The notes beneath the pieces are model-generated. The model made no database searches. It was not told the origin of the DNA and saw only the letters and a program-made list of their open reading frames with translations. DNA of 44,963 bases. Origin: JANSYP01 sp038751255 (lineage in GTDB: Bacteria; Pseudomonadota; Alphaproteobacteria; Rhodobacterales; Rhodobacteraceae). Shown here piece by piece: positions 1-7,250 of the stretch. The DNA lies in the NCBI GenBank assembly GCA_038751255.1, contig JBCDGN010000023.1, positions 1 through 44,963 on the forward strand. The letters are read 5' to 3'. The position numbers and the translations under genes were made by a program. The number at the start of each line of letters is the position of its first letter. Within the stretch, counting starts at the first letter, position 1.

Positions 1-902
1 CGGCGCTTGAAGATTTCGTTGTTCGCCGGAATGTAGTCCTGCGTGCCGTTGAGCGCCTCTACAGCGGCCCACTGACTGATCGAGCTTGGGTTGGAGGTCG
101 ATTGCGACTGCACTTTGCGCATGGCTGCGATCAGGCTTTCTGGCCCGCCCGCATAACCGATCCGCCAGCCGGTCATCGCATAGGCCTTGGACACTCCATT
201 AACGGTCAGTGTGCGGTCGTAGAGTCCGGGCTCGACCTGGGCCGGTGTGGCGAATTTGAAATCGTCATAGACCAGATGCTCATACATATCGTCCGACATC
301 ACCCAAACATGCGGGTGCCGCATCAGGACATCGGTCAGTTCTTTTAACTCTGCCTCAGTGTAGGCCGCCCCGGTCGGGTTGGAGGGAGAGTTAAAGATCA
401 GCCATTTGGTTTTCGGCGTGATTGCGGCCTCAAGCTGGTCGGCCATCAGCTTATAGCCCGTTTGGCTTGAGGTCTCTGCCGTCACCGGTTCACCGCCGCA
501 AAGTAGCACCATATCCGGGTAGCTCACCCAATAGGGAGCTGGGATGACAACCTCATCGCCAGGGTTCAGCGTCGCCACCAACGCATTGTAGAGAATTTGT
601 TTGCCGCCGGTTCCGACGCTCACCTGAGACGGCGCATAGGTCAGCCCATTGTCGCGTTTGAACTTCTCTGAGATCGCGGATTTCAACTCTGGGATACCAT
701 CGACCGCCGTGTATTTGGTCTCGCCCGCATTGATCGCGGCGATGGCAGCGGCTTTAATGTTTTGGGGCGTATCGAAATCGGGCTCGCCCGCGCCCAAACC
801 GATTACATCTTTGCCCGCTGCCTTCAATTCGCGCGCTTTGTTGGTGACCGCGATGGTGGGGGACGGTTTCACACGGTCAAGTGTCGCGGATAGGACGCTC
901 AT
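1..902 (-). CDS. aspC: Aspartate aminotransferase (pyridoxal phosphate enzyme), 3' end outside window
   Basis: The gene reads leftward out of the window, so only about the first 300 codons are present, starting at the ATG whose complement is at 900-902 (protein begins MSVLSATLDRVKPSPTIAV). It is a fold-type I aminotransferase that moves the amino group between aspartate and 2-oxoglutarate in the cytoplasm. Visible family marks are the N-terminal GLGAGEPDFDTP stretch, SVGTGGKQ for phosphate binding, NSPSNPTG, and the lysine motif SKAYAMTGWRIG near residue 237, where the lysine would hold pyridoxal phosphate. It is divergent from the HTH gene, with about 80 bases between them. It could also act on aromatic amino acids, as related enzymes do. 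The family is certain; the exact substrate range is inferred. Confidence 0.93.
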   Translation of the reverse strand, partial: MSVLSATLDRVKPSPTIAVTNKARELKAAGKDVIGLGAGEPDFDTPQNIKAAAIAAINAGETKYTAVDGIPELKSAISEKFKRDNGLTYAPSQVSVGTGGKQILYNALVATLNPGDEVVIPAPYWVSYPDMVLLCGGEPVTAETSSQTGYKLMADQLEAAITPKTKWLIFNSPSNPTGAAYTEAELKELTDVLMRHPHVWVMSDDMYEHLVYDDFKFATPAQVEPGLYDRTLTVNGVSKAYAMTGWRIGYAGGPESLIAAMRKVQSQSTSNPSSISQWAAVEALNGTQDYIPANNEIFKR

Positions 903-981
903 GGGGCTCTCCGGTTGCAGTAAAGACTTGCCCTCCTTAGGGTGCCCCCGTCATTGCTTCAAGCCTTGGAAGGGCGCTCAA

Positions 982-1389
982 ATGGATCAAACGTCTCCCT
1001 CACCGGACTGGTTCAGTTTCGAAAGCTCGACATTTGGGGATCGCGTCGCCGGTGCGCGCGAAAGCATCGGCCTATCTCAGGCGCAACTGGCCCGGAGGCT
1101 CGGGGTAAAGCTAAAGACCTTACAAGGCTGGGAAAACGACGTCTCTGAGCCGCGCGCCAACAAGCTTCAACTTCTGGCAGGTATTCTAAACGTCTCCCTC
1201 ACTTGGCTTCTGACGGCTGAGGGCGATGGTTTGGACGGTCCCGTACAAAGCGAGAAAGTCGACCAGGAATTGCTGGGGGTCTTGCAAGAATTGCGGCTGG
1301 TGCGCGCCGACATGTCTCGCAATGCCGAGCGTCTCGCCCGCGTTGAAAAACGTCTAGCCAAGCATCTTGAAACTGCGGCGGTGGCATGA
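982..1389 (+). CDS. Small XRE-type helix-turn-helix transcriptional regulator
   Basis: A 135-residue cytoplasmic DNA-binding protein. An XRE/Cro helix-turn-helix occupies roughly residues 18-75 (RVAGARESIGLSQAQLARRLGVK would be helices 1-2, followed by LKTLQGWENDVSEP as the recognition part). The C-terminal 45 residues are charged and probably form a coiled coil for dimerisation. I chose the ATG at 982 because the HTH starts soon after it; the same frame is open upstream but there overlaps the divergent aspC gene. The stop overlaps the sdhE start (ATGA at 1386-1389), so the two are probably translated together. Target genes are unknown; the divergent aspC and the coupled sdhE are the obvious candidates, by inference only. 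Confidence 0.8.
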   Translation: MDQTSPSPDWFSFESSTFGDRVAGARESIGLSQAQLARRLGVKLKTLQGWENDVSEPRANKLQLLAGILNVSLTWLLTAEGDGLDGPVQSEKVDQELLGVLQELRLVRADMSRNAERLARVEKRLAKHLETAAVA

Positions 1390-1670
1390 GCGAGACCCGC
1401 GAGATCCGATTGAAGCGGCTGCACATGCGTTCAATCCGGCGCGGCATCAAAGAAATGGATATAATTCTAGGTAATTTTTCGGAACATGCGCTGCCGGATT
1501 TGTCCGATTTAGAGCTTGAGACCTATGACCGGTTGCTGGCAGAAAATGATCAAGACCTCTACCAATGGGTCACCGGTCAGGCGCTTACACCTGTGCAATA
1601 TATTGATATTATGACGAAAATTTCTGACCACAGTTTGCGAGCGACGGTGGCTTTGGGTCGCCAAATATAG
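1386..1670 (+). CDS. sdhE: FAD assembly factor SdhE (succinate dehydrogenase assembly factor 2 family)
   Basis: A 94-residue protein of the DUF339/SdhE family, which helps attach FAD covalently to the succinate dehydrogenase flavoprotein. The family signature RRGIKEMD (around residues 18-25) contains the RGxxE motif known to be needed for flavinylation. An acidic tail-side helix and the YDRLLAENDQDLYQWVTG block near residues 47-64 are also typical. Length fits the family (about 80-100 residues). It starts inside the stop codon of the upstream HTH gene through an ATGA overlap, so it is translationally coupled to a regulator. No sdhABCD genes are in the window. Confidence 0.88.
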   Translation: MSETREIRLKRLHMRSIRRGIKEMDIILGNFSEHALPDLSDLELETYDRLLAENDQDLYQWVTGQALTPVQYIDIMTKISDHSLRATVALGRQI

Positions 1671-1761
1671 GAATAATTTGATAAAAGCTCCTCTGGCAAT
1701 TTAACGCGATCTTGGGAAAATCACCTGATGTTCGCTGCAACTGAGTGTTGCGGAGGCGATC

Positions 1762-2259
1762 ATGAGTGTACATTCCCAAGTGGGTGAACCGCAAGAAAAA
1801 GGCTTTATGACCAGCTATTTGGACTCCCTAGCGTTGGTTGAGCGCTTGCATCGTTTGTTGCTGGACGTCATCAAGGATGAGTTCGAGCGGGTTGGCATCT
1901 TGGAAGTCAATGCGGTCCAAGCTTTGCTGCTGTTCAATATCGGCGAAAACGAGGTGACCGCAGGCGAATTGAAGAGCCGTGGCTACTATCAGGGCTCCAA
2001 CGTGTCTTACAATCTCAAAAAACTGGTGGAAACAGGCTTTATGCACCACCAGCGTTGTGAGATTGACCGTCGTTCAGTACGTGTGAAGCTCACGGAAAAA
2101 GGGCGCCAAATCCGCGATATCGTTGAAGAATTGTTCTTGCGCCATGCCGATGGATTGGAAAGCCGTGGTATTCTGGGCCCAGAAGGTATTGGCGAAATCA
2201 ACACCTCTTTGCGCCGGGTCGAGCGCTATTGGACGGATCAGATCCGCTACATCTACTGA
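1762..2259 (+). CDS. MarR-type winged-helix regulator, LdtR-like
   Basis: A 165-residue winged-helix DNA-binding protein. The block LALVERLHRLLLDVIKDEFER (about residues 23-43), the ALLLFNIGENEVTAGELK helix and the recognition segment YYQGSNVSYNLKKLVETG match the LdtR/MarR-like regulators of alphaproteobacteria. In rhizobial relatives LdtR controls L,D-transpeptidase and envelope genes. The wing is CEIDRRSVRVKLTEKG. The ATG at 1762 follows a GGAGGCG ribosome site (1752-1758); a second in-frame ATG at 1807 is possible but has no better site. No transpeptidase gene lies nearby, so the target is not given by context. The family call is good; the LdtR name rests on my recall of sequence similarity. 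Confidence 0.78.
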   Translation: MSVHSQVGEPQEKGFMTSYLDSLALVERLHRLLLDVIKDEFERVGILEVNAVQALLLFNIGENEVTAGELKSRGYYQGSNVSYNLKKLVETGFMHHQRCEIDRRSVRVKLTEKGRQIRDIVEELFLRHADGLESRGILGPEGIGEINTSLRRVERYWTDQIRYIY

Positions 2260-2263
2260 TATA

Positions 2264-2289
2264 CTGGCCGCATAGATCAATGCGGCCAG
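2264..2289. terminator. Hairpin between convergent genes
   Basis: A perfect ten-base inverted repeat, CTGGCCGCAT / ATGCGGCCAG, with a six-base loop (2274-2279), sits a few bases after the LdtR-like stop codon and about 50 bases after the end of the convergent glyoxalase gene. There is no strong T-run on either side, so it may work as a weak two-way terminator or as an RNA end stabiliser. Confidence 0.55.
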
Positions 2290-2339
2290 AGTGTCTTAGC
2301 GACCTACCAGGACCGATCCGAAGGGACCTAGGATTCCGA

Positions 2340-2768
2340 TTACCAATGGCCGGTATTTTCCATGCTGGCCCAAGGTTCTGCGGGCGCTAGCCGCTCCCCG
2401 GCCTGCAGAAGTTCCACCGAGATATTGTCTGGTGAGCGCACAAAGGCCATATAGCCATCCCGCGGTGGCCGGTTGATCGTCACGCCATTATCCATCAAAT
2501 GCTGACAGGTCGCATAAATATCATCAACACGATAAGCCAAATGTCCAAAGTGACGGCTATCTGAAGGCAAGGCGTCGTCGCCATCCCAGTTATATGTTAG
2601 CTCAACTGGTGTTTCAGGTTGTCCCGGTGCTGCCAAGAACACCAATGTAAAGCGCCCCTTCTCAGACTCATTGCGACGAATTTCTTCCAGTCCCAACAGT
2701 TTGTAAAATGCGATAGAGGCATCAAGATCCTTTACGCGCACCATCGTGTGTAGATAGGTAAGAGCCAT
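2340..2768 (-). CDS. gloA: Lactoylglutathione lyase-like VOC-family protein (glyoxalase I)
   Basis: A 142-residue cytoplasmic protein with two VOC beta-alpha-beta units. Glyoxalase I turns the hemithioacetal of methylglyoxal and glutathione into S-lactoylglutathione. Visible marks are LHTMVRVKDLDASIAFY (about residues 5-21, with the first metal histidine), the glutamate in PVELTYNW, FGHLAYRVDDI with the second histidine, and VELLQ with the last glutamate. The protein ends in GHW, as many GloA do. I chose the ATG at 2768 because GGAGG lies seven bases before it; an upstream in-frame ATG at 2786 lacks such a site. It is divergent from thyX across about 180 bases. Confidence 0.83.
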   Translation of the reverse strand: MALTYLHTMVRVKDLDASIAFYKLLGLEEIRRNESEKGRFTLVFLAAPGQPETPVELTYNWDGDDALPSDSRHFGHLAYRVDDIYATCQHLMDNGVTINRPPRDGYMAFVRSPDNISVELLQAGERLAPAEPWASMENTGHW

Positions 2769-2882
2769 CTTATCCTCCGTTCCCAAACCCTGTTAACTTG
2801 GTACCGTAGGCATTAGACATATGCGAGCCCAAACTCAGGTACCGGCGTGACAGGTTCAGTCTCGATATTAACCATATATCGC

Positions 2883-2911
2883 GTGACCAAGACTGTCTGA
2901 GCCTATATATA
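2883..2911 (+). promoter_or_regulatory. Candidate thyX promoter
   Basis: GTGACC at 2883-2888 and TATATA at 2906-2911 are separated by exactly 17 bases, resembling a housekeeping sigma-70 promoter. Transcription would begin near 2918 and give a leader of about 33 bases. This is a pattern match only. Confidence 0.35.
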
Positions 2912-2950
2912 GTGTTCTCTAGTGAGTCGAATGATCAAGAGGAGAGCCCC

Positions 2951-3877
2951 ATGACCGCGCAAACTGCCCTTGGTGACCCGTCCGACCCCATCGCCGAGCA
3001 GCGCGCGCAGCAATCGCAAACGCGCCGGGCCACAGTGCCCGCGATGGAAGACTTGATCTATCGCCGCCACGATGTTCTCGACCATGGGTTTGTGCGTGTT
3101 GTCGACTATATGGGCGATGATGCAGCCATCGTACAAGCGGCACGTGTCAGCTATGGTGCTGGAACCAAGAAAGCGCGGGACGACTCCGGTTTGATCCGGT
3201 ATCTGATGCGGCATTGGCATTCCACGCCATTTGAGATGTGTGAGATCAAGCTCCATGTGAAGCTTCCGGTGTTTGTCGCGCGACAATGGATCCGCCACCG
3301 GACAGCGAATGTGAATGAATACTCGGCGCGCTACTCGATCCTAGATCGAGAGTTTTACATCCCCGCGCCAGAACAGTTGGCGGCGCAATCGACCTCAAAC
3401 AATCAAGGGCGCGGTGCGGCGCTTGATGGCGCAGAAGCAGCGCGTGTTCTCGATATCCTGCGCAGCGATGCGGGCCGTGCCTATGATCATTATGAGGAAA
3501 TGCTCAGCCAAGATGGTCAGCGTGGTCTCGCGCGCGAGTTGGCGCGGATGAACCTTCCAACGAACATTTACACGCAATGGTATTGGAAGGTGGATCTCCA
3601 TAATCTGTTCCACTTCTTACGGTTGCGGGCCGATGCACATGCGCAATATGAAATCAGAGCCTATGCCGAGGTACTCTGCGACATTGTCGAGAAATGGGTT
3701 CCTGCTGCCTACAGCGCCTTTAAGGATTACCGCTTGAACGGGGCAAACCTTTCCGGGCCGGCCATGGCCTGTTTGGGCCGGATCCTATCTGGCGAAACTG
3801 TCACGCAAGAGACATCGCAGATGAGCGCCGGCGAATGGCGCGAGTTTCAAGAGACCTTGGCGAAACTCAAATCCTAA
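2951..3877 (+). CDS. thyX: Flavin-dependent thymidylate synthase ThyX
   Basis: A 308-residue enzyme that makes dTMP from dUMP using methylenetetrahydrofolate, FAD and NADPH. The ThyX signature RHRTANVNEYSARY is at residues 115-128 (pattern RHRxxxxNExSxRY). The FAD- and substrate-binding stretches QAARVSYGAGTKKARDD (62-78) and HSTPFEMCEIK (90-100) are also clear. The C-terminal NLFHFLRLRADAHAQYEIRAYA block is typical. The ATG at 2951 has GAGGAGA just upstream; the frame is open for 13 codons further but without a better start. No thyA is in the window, so this may be the cell's only thymidylate synthase, by inference. Confidence 0.97.
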   Translation: MTAQTALGDPSDPIAEQRAQQSQTRRATVPAMEDLIYRRHDVLDHGFVRVVDYMGDDAAIVQAARVSYGAGTKKARDDSGLIRYLMRHWHSTPFEMCEIKLHVKLPVFVARQWIRHRTANVNEYSARYSILDREFYIPAPEQLAAQSTSNNQGRGAALDGAEAARVLDILRSDAGRAYDHYEEMLSQDGQRGLARELARMNLPTNIYTQWYWKVDLHNLFHFLRLRADAHAQYEIRAYAEVLCDIVEKWVPAAYSAFKDYRLNGANLSGPAMACLGRILSGETVTQETSQMSAGEWREFQETLAKLKS

Positions 3878-3892
3878 GGGTCAGGCACACAC

Positions 3893-3921
3893 GAAGAAGG
3901 GGGCGCGCAAAGCGCCCTTCT
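3893..3921. terminator. Two-way terminator between thyX and cspA-like gene
   Basis: The stem GGGCGC (3901-3906) / GCGCCC (3912-3917) encloses the loop GCAAA and is extended by AGAA / TTCT with a GG bulge. It lies 24-40 bases beyond the thyX stop and before the end of the convergent cold-shock gene. On the minus strand the stem is followed by a pyrimidine-rich run. Confidence 0.6.
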
Positions 3922-3952
3922 GGGAGTGTCAAAAAGGGCATTATTGTGGCGG

Positions 3953-4159
3953 TTAGAGCGCTTTGAGGTCGGCAGCGAGCGAGCGACCATCGCGGCCTTG
4001 GCTCAACTCGTATTCAACCTTCATATTATCTGCAAGTCCGGTAAGACCCGCGCGCTCTACAGCGGAAATATGGACAAATACGTCCTTTCCGCCATCGTCA
4101 GGGGCGATGAAGCCATACCCCTTCGTTGTATTAAACCACTTCACGGTGCCAGTGGGCAT
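3953..4159 (-). CDS. Cold-shock domain protein, single domain (CspA family)
   Basis: A 68-residue protein made of one cold-shock OB fold that binds single-stranded RNA or DNA and loosens RNA structure. RNP1 is KGYGFIAP (residues 13-20) and RNP2 is VFVHIS (27-32); the N-terminal GTVKWFN is invariant in the family. The start has AAGGAG seven bases upstream. The 168 bases between this gene and the divergent ArsC-like gene contain the leader, including a six-base-pair hairpin (ATCCGC/GCGGAT, 4183-4202) about 25 bases upstream of the start. Long structured leaders are common in cold-shock mRNAs, but nothing here proves temperature control. Confidence 0.95.
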   Translation of the reverse strand: MPTGTVKWFNTTKGYGFIAPDDGGKDVFVHISAVERAGLTGLADNMKVEYELSQGRDGRSLAADLKAL

Positions 4160-4327
4160 CCGATATCTCCTTCAACTGTCAAATCCGCGTTGTGATGCGG
4201 ATGGCCGTCACGCCCAACGTTCCAGACACGCAACACAACATGCGCATGACCCGCTAGGACTAAAGGAGAACAAAGTGCGGCACTGCAAAAAGGCAAGATT
4301 TGAGAAATGCAAAAGGATCAAAAATCG

Positions 4328-4666
4328 ATGAGGAACGGCAGACTGGAGCTTTTTGGTCTAAAAACATGCGATACATGCCGCAAAGCCCGCCGTGCTTTGG
4401 ATGCAGCCGGGTATGATGTCAGCTTCACCGATATTCGCGACACCCCAATCGATCCTGCGCAGTTGGAGATTTGGTTGGCAGAGTTTGGTCCAACGCTGCT
4501 CAACACCCGATCAACCACTTGGCGGGGGTTAGAAGAGGCCACGAAGCAACAAGCACCTTTGGAGTTGCTGGCTACCTATCCAGCCTTGATGAAACGCCCC
4601 CTCATCGAACATGATGGCGTGCTCTACCTTGGGTGGAGCAAGGCGGTTCAGGGCGAGCTGCTTTAA
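4328..4666 (+). CDS. ArsC/Spx-family reductase-like protein (YffB-like)
   Basis: A 113-residue thioredoxin-fold protein. The motif GLKTCDTCRKARRAL at residues 10-24 gives CxxC cysteines at 15 and 18, and RSTTWRGL plus LMKRPLIEHDG are typical of the ArsC/YffB/Spx group. These proteins reduce substrates with glutathione or bind partners; true arsenate reductase activity is not assured. I chose the ATG at 4328 because AAAGGA lies nine bases upstream; an in-frame ATG at 4307 is the alternative. Its last four bases overlap the end of the convergent DoxX gene. No arsenic genes are present nearby. Confidence 0.75.
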   Translation: MRNGRLELFGLKTCDTCRKARRALDAAGYDVSFTDIRDTPIDPAQLEIWLAEFGPTLLNTRSTTWRGLEEATKQQAPLELLATYPALMKRPLIEHDGVLYLGWSKAVQGELL

Positions 4667-5271
4667 CTTTGTTTGGAGGGCTTCTCGATCAAGAACCGAT
4701 CCAACGAGAAGGGCCCACCACCGCGCAGAACAAGCACGATCAGCATGAAAATCCACAAAGAACGTTGATCGGCAATCAATGATCCTGAGGATTTGTCGAA
4801 CCAGTTGCCAAGGGTGGCCGCGTCTGCCGCGTGCCCGAGGACATCGGTGAGTGACATGACAACGATAAAGCCGATCAGGCCGATGGAGGCGAGACGGGTG
4901 AACAGCCCCACGACGATCAAAAGCGGCAAGATGAACTCGGTCCAGGTGCCAAAAAGCGCGATCAGATAGTAATGGAAGCCAAGTGCGGTCTGGTCGTAGC
5001 TGACCGCTTCCATCGCTTTGGGGAACATTTGCACATAGGCGCCGGAGGAAGGGAACAGCCACCCAAAGAAGCCGTCGCCCAGTTTCGTCAGCGCAGAACT
5101 CCAGAAGTATCCAAGCAGGACGGCGGCGACCAAAAGACGCGCCAGGCTTGGGATCAGCCAACTCGCAAGCATTCTTTCCAGAAAGCCAAAGATCACATTG
5201 TGGATCGCGATGAGTTTTCCGGCTGCGTTCCTCTGCTGAGGTGTGTCAGGTGTGGTGGAGGTGGAGCTCAT
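4663..5271 (-). CDS. DoxX-family membrane protein, last gene of the bufferin-like operon
   Basis: A 202-residue inner-membrane protein. About four hydrophobic segments can be read (near residues 38-58, 100-122, 128-150 and 168-184), with the family block SWLIPSLARLLVAAVLLGYF and GLFTRLASIGLIGFIVVMSL. DoxX proteins recur as the last partner of DUF2282-DUF692-DUF2063 operons. Their role there is unknown; passing electrons or oxygen chemistry to the quinone pool has been suggested for DoxX relatives. The start overlaps the stop of the DUF2063 gene (ATGA at 5268-5271), so translation is coupled. Its end overlaps the end of the opposite-strand ArsC-like gene by four bases. Confidence 0.85.
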   Translation of the reverse strand: MSSTSTTPDTPQQRNAAGKLIAIHNVIFGFLERMLASWLIPSLARLLVAAVLLGYFWSSALTKLGDGFFGWLFPSSGAYVQMFPKAMEAVSYDQTALGFHYYLIALFGTWTEFILPLLIVVGLFTRLASIGLIGFIVVMSLTDVLGHAADAATLGNWFDKSSGSLIADQRSLWIFMLIVLVLRGGGPFSLDRFLIEKPSKQS

Positions 5272-6023
5272 GGCTTGGGTCTTTCTTCGAGGGAGGTAAT
5301 GGCCCCTTGTGCAAGCAAGTGGCCCAGAATTTCTGCGAGAACGAAGTCTGCCTTCGACGCGCCTATTTCGGCGGCATCTCCAAGCGACGCACCACCGATC
5401 ATTGCGTCGACGAAAGCGGCTTCGCCAGCGGAAAGGACAATTGGATTTGGATCGAACTCGGGCCGCGTGATCAACACGGTTTCGGCTTCTTTACCTGTGG
5501 CTGGAGCGTCGGCAGATGTATTCGCCCTCCATATGCCAAAAATCGGCCAACGTGACGCAATCATTTGTATTGCAGGTGCAAAGCCAAAGATCTGCCGCAT
5601 GAGTTGCTCGGCAGGCAGTTCCATTAGATGCGCCGGATCGATCGGGACTGTATCCGCTGCGTGATAGGAAAGGCGCAGCGCATATTCGAGCCGCGCAATG
5701 TCCGCTAAGTATGGGACGCTTGCCGCAGGGGGAAACCCATCCAAAAACGCTGCGAAATCATCGCCGTAGAGGGTTAAAACTGGTGACTTTGGCGGGTGAG
5801 CCCGCCAGTAAACGCCGGCCATCGCCTGAAAAAAGTCGTTGCCGACGAGCTTTCTGACAACGGGAAAACCGCTCTCAAGCGCCTCGACGAGGCTTACGGC
5901 GACATTGTTGCGGTAAACGTCAAAGCGTTTGCCCGCGGGGCGACCGCCTGGGGCCAGCAGACCGGGGGGGATCGGGCTTTCTGAGTTTCTCAGCGTTGCC
6001 AGAAAAGTCTGCTGGTCGGTCAT
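5268..6023 (-). CDS. bufC: DUF2063 partner protein of an MNIO enzyme (BufC/HvfC/MbnC type)
   Basis: A 251-residue cytoplasmic protein. The N-terminal DUF2063 domain covers about residues 7-105 and shows the typical RFDVYRNNVAVSLVEALES and FPVVRKLVGNDFFQAMAGVY, then HPPKSPVLTLYGDDFAAFL. The C-terminal half is a winged-helix-like region (GASLGDAAEIGASKADFVLAE). Proteins of this type deliver the precursor peptide to the DUF692 iron enzyme in methanobactin and bufferin pathways. Both ends overlap neighbours by ATGA (6020-6023 with the DUF692 gene, 5268-5271 with the DoxX gene), which fits a fixed complex. The gene letter follows the published bufferin naming as I recall it. Confidence 0.85.
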   Translation of the reverse strand: MTDQQTFLATLRNSESPIPPGLLAPGGRPAGKRFDVYRNNVAVSLVEALESGFPVVRKLVGNDFFQAMAGVYWRAHPPKSPVLTLYGDDFAAFLDGFPPAASVPYLADIARLEYALRLSYHAADTVPIDPAHLMELPAEQLMRQIFGFAPAIQMIASRWPIFGIWRANTSADAPATGKEAETVLITRPEFDPNPIVLSAGEAAFVDAMIGGASLGDAAEIGASKADFVLAEILGHLLAQGAITSLEERPKP

Positions 6024-6883
6024 ACCATCATGGCTTCCCGGGTCAGGATCTTGGCGGCGCGATCTGCTTCAGCGCGCAAAACAGGCCATGGCGGCACATC
6101 TGTATCCCATTCGATTAAGCTTGGGCGGGGCCCCCCTGCTTTTATCACATGATCGTAAAGCGCCCAAACCGGATCGACGACCGCCGCGCCATGGCTGTCG
6201 ATCAAAAGCGGAGCGCCCATATCGTCCTCATCAGTGTCGTGACCGCCCAAATGCAGCTCACCCACATGATCGAGCGGGAATGCATCGAGATAGCTGATTG
6301 GGTCGGTTTGCTGATTGGTTGCAGAGACAAAGACGTTGTTGACGTCCAGCAGAAGACCGCAGCCAGTGCGGCGCGCAATATCTCTCAGGAACTCAACCTC
6401 GGCCATCTCGGTTTCCGCAAAGGCGAGGTAGTTCGAGGGATTTTCCAACAACATCTGCCGTCCAAGCACGTCTTGCACCTGATCGATATGGCTACAGACG
6501 CGGGTCAACGTCTCAACCGTGTAAGGGAGGGGCAGAAGATCATTATAGTAATGGGTGTCGTGAGTGGACCAGGCGAGATGTTCCGAAAAGCTGGCCGGAT
6601 TTAGCCAGCCCACAAGGTGTTTCAGCCGCGCGAGGTGATCTGGATCAAGCGGGCCCTCCCCACCGATGGAAAGTCCAACCCCGTGTACGGACACTGCAAA
6701 CCGTTCTGCAAGTGTCCGCAGCTGCGCCAGCGGGCGGCCACCATCGCCCATGTAGTTTTCGGCATGCACCTCGATCCAACCGACCGAGCCAGGATCCTTT
6801 AAGAGCCCTTCGAAATGTTGGGATTTGAAGCCAACGCCAGGCTGGTTTGGCAATGCTGGAAAGGTGCGGTTTCGATCAAGCAT
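6020..6883 (-). CDS. bufB: DUF692 multinuclear non-heme iron oxidase (MNIO), bufferin-maturing type
   Basis: A 287-residue TIM-barrel enzyme. MNIOs use two or three iron ions to oxidise cysteines of a peptide. Candidate metal ligands lie in all expected places: H67 in SVHGVGLSIGG, E101-H102 in SEHLAW, E147 in LENPSNYL, D180 with N182-N183 in LLLDVNNVFV, H211 and H215 in HLGGHD, D229 and H231 in DSHG, and E258-D260 in LIEWD. Length is normal for the family. It follows the precursor gene after a 58-base spacer that holds a hairpin, and its stop overlaps bufC. In the published bufferin system this enzyme converts core cysteines to thiooxazoles that bind copper; the same product is inferred here. 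Confidence 0.92.
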   Translation of the reverse strand: MLDRNRTFPALPNQPGVGFKSQHFEGLLKDPGSVGWIEVHAENYMGDGGRPLAQLRTLAERFAVSVHGVGLSIGGEGPLDPDHLARLKHLVGWLNPASFSEHLAWSTHDTHYYNDLLPLPYTVETLTRVCSHIDQVQDVLGRQMLLENPSNYLAFAETEMAEVEFLRDIARRTGCGLLLDVNNVFVSATNQQTDPISYLDAFPLDHVGELHLGGHDTDEDDMGAPLLIDSHGAAVVDPVWALYDHVIKAGGPRPSLIEWDTDVPPWPVLRAEADRAAKILTREAMMV

Positions 6884-6903
6884 GGCGTTTTTCCGTAAAA
6901 GGT

Positions 6904-6927
6904 ACCCCCGGCAGGGCTGCCGAGGGT
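6904..6927 (-). terminator. Hairpin between the bufferin precursor gene and bufB
   Basis: The spacer holds CGGC (6909-6912) / GCCG (6919-6922) around a six-base loop, lengthened by a mismatch and four more pairs (6904-6907 with 6924-6927). In the direction of transcription it is followed four bases later by TTTT. It is a weak intrinsic terminator or an mRNA-end stabiliser. Either would yield more precursor transcript than maturation-enzyme transcript. Confidence 0.6.
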
Positions 6928-6941
6928 GACATCATGGGCGA

Positions 6942-7250
6942 TTACGCGCTTGGCAGATCGCGATCAAGTTCCTCCAGGGAACCTTCGCGAGGGGTGCCAT
7001 CGGCCAAGGCTGGCAGATCTTGTTCGGTGCAGGTTCCTGCTGGAACCAGAGTCCAAGCATTGCCCTGGTAGTCAACGGTAGAGGTGCCTGCGCAGGTAGT
7101 GCCAGGGCCTGCGGCGCAATCGTTCTCACCCGCCAGCGAGATGCCATAGCATTTTTCTTTGGCTTGAGCTTGGGCTGTGGTGACGCTCAGGCTGGCTACC
7201 GCGGCGGCGACAGCACCGGCGACGGCGAGGGATTTTGCAGTGTTCGACAT
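6942..7250 (-). CDS. bufA1: DUF2282 secreted precursor peptide, bufferin 1 type (BufA1)
   Basis: A 102-residue precursor. Residues 1-28 or 1-30 form a Sec-type signal peptide ending AQAQA. The mature part has four cysteines at 34, 45, 53 and 74 in the spacing of BufA1: KCYGISLAGENDC, then AAGPGTTCAG, DYQGNAW and LVPAGTC. In published bufferins the two middle cysteines become thiooxazoles and the peptide traps copper in the periplasm. The tail after C74 (LADGTPREGSLEELDRDLP) is acidic. The start has an AGGACG ribosome site. A possible weak promoter is TTGTGA (7353-7358) and TAGATT (7331-7336) on the minus strand, 16 bases apart. The gene heads the bufA-bufB-bufC-doxX operon. The family is clear; copper as the ligand is inferred. 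Confidence 0.9.
   Translation of the reverse strand: MSNTAKSLAVAGAVAAAVASLSVTTAQAQAKEKCYGISLAGENDCAAGPGTTCAGTSTVDYQGNAWTLVPAGTCTEQDLPALADGTPREGSLEELDRDLPSA

Noticed and set aside
5241..5555. Plus-strand 104-codon frame inside bufC
   Set aside because: Antisense to a gene with clear DUF2063 features and with overlaps on both sides; a shadow frame.
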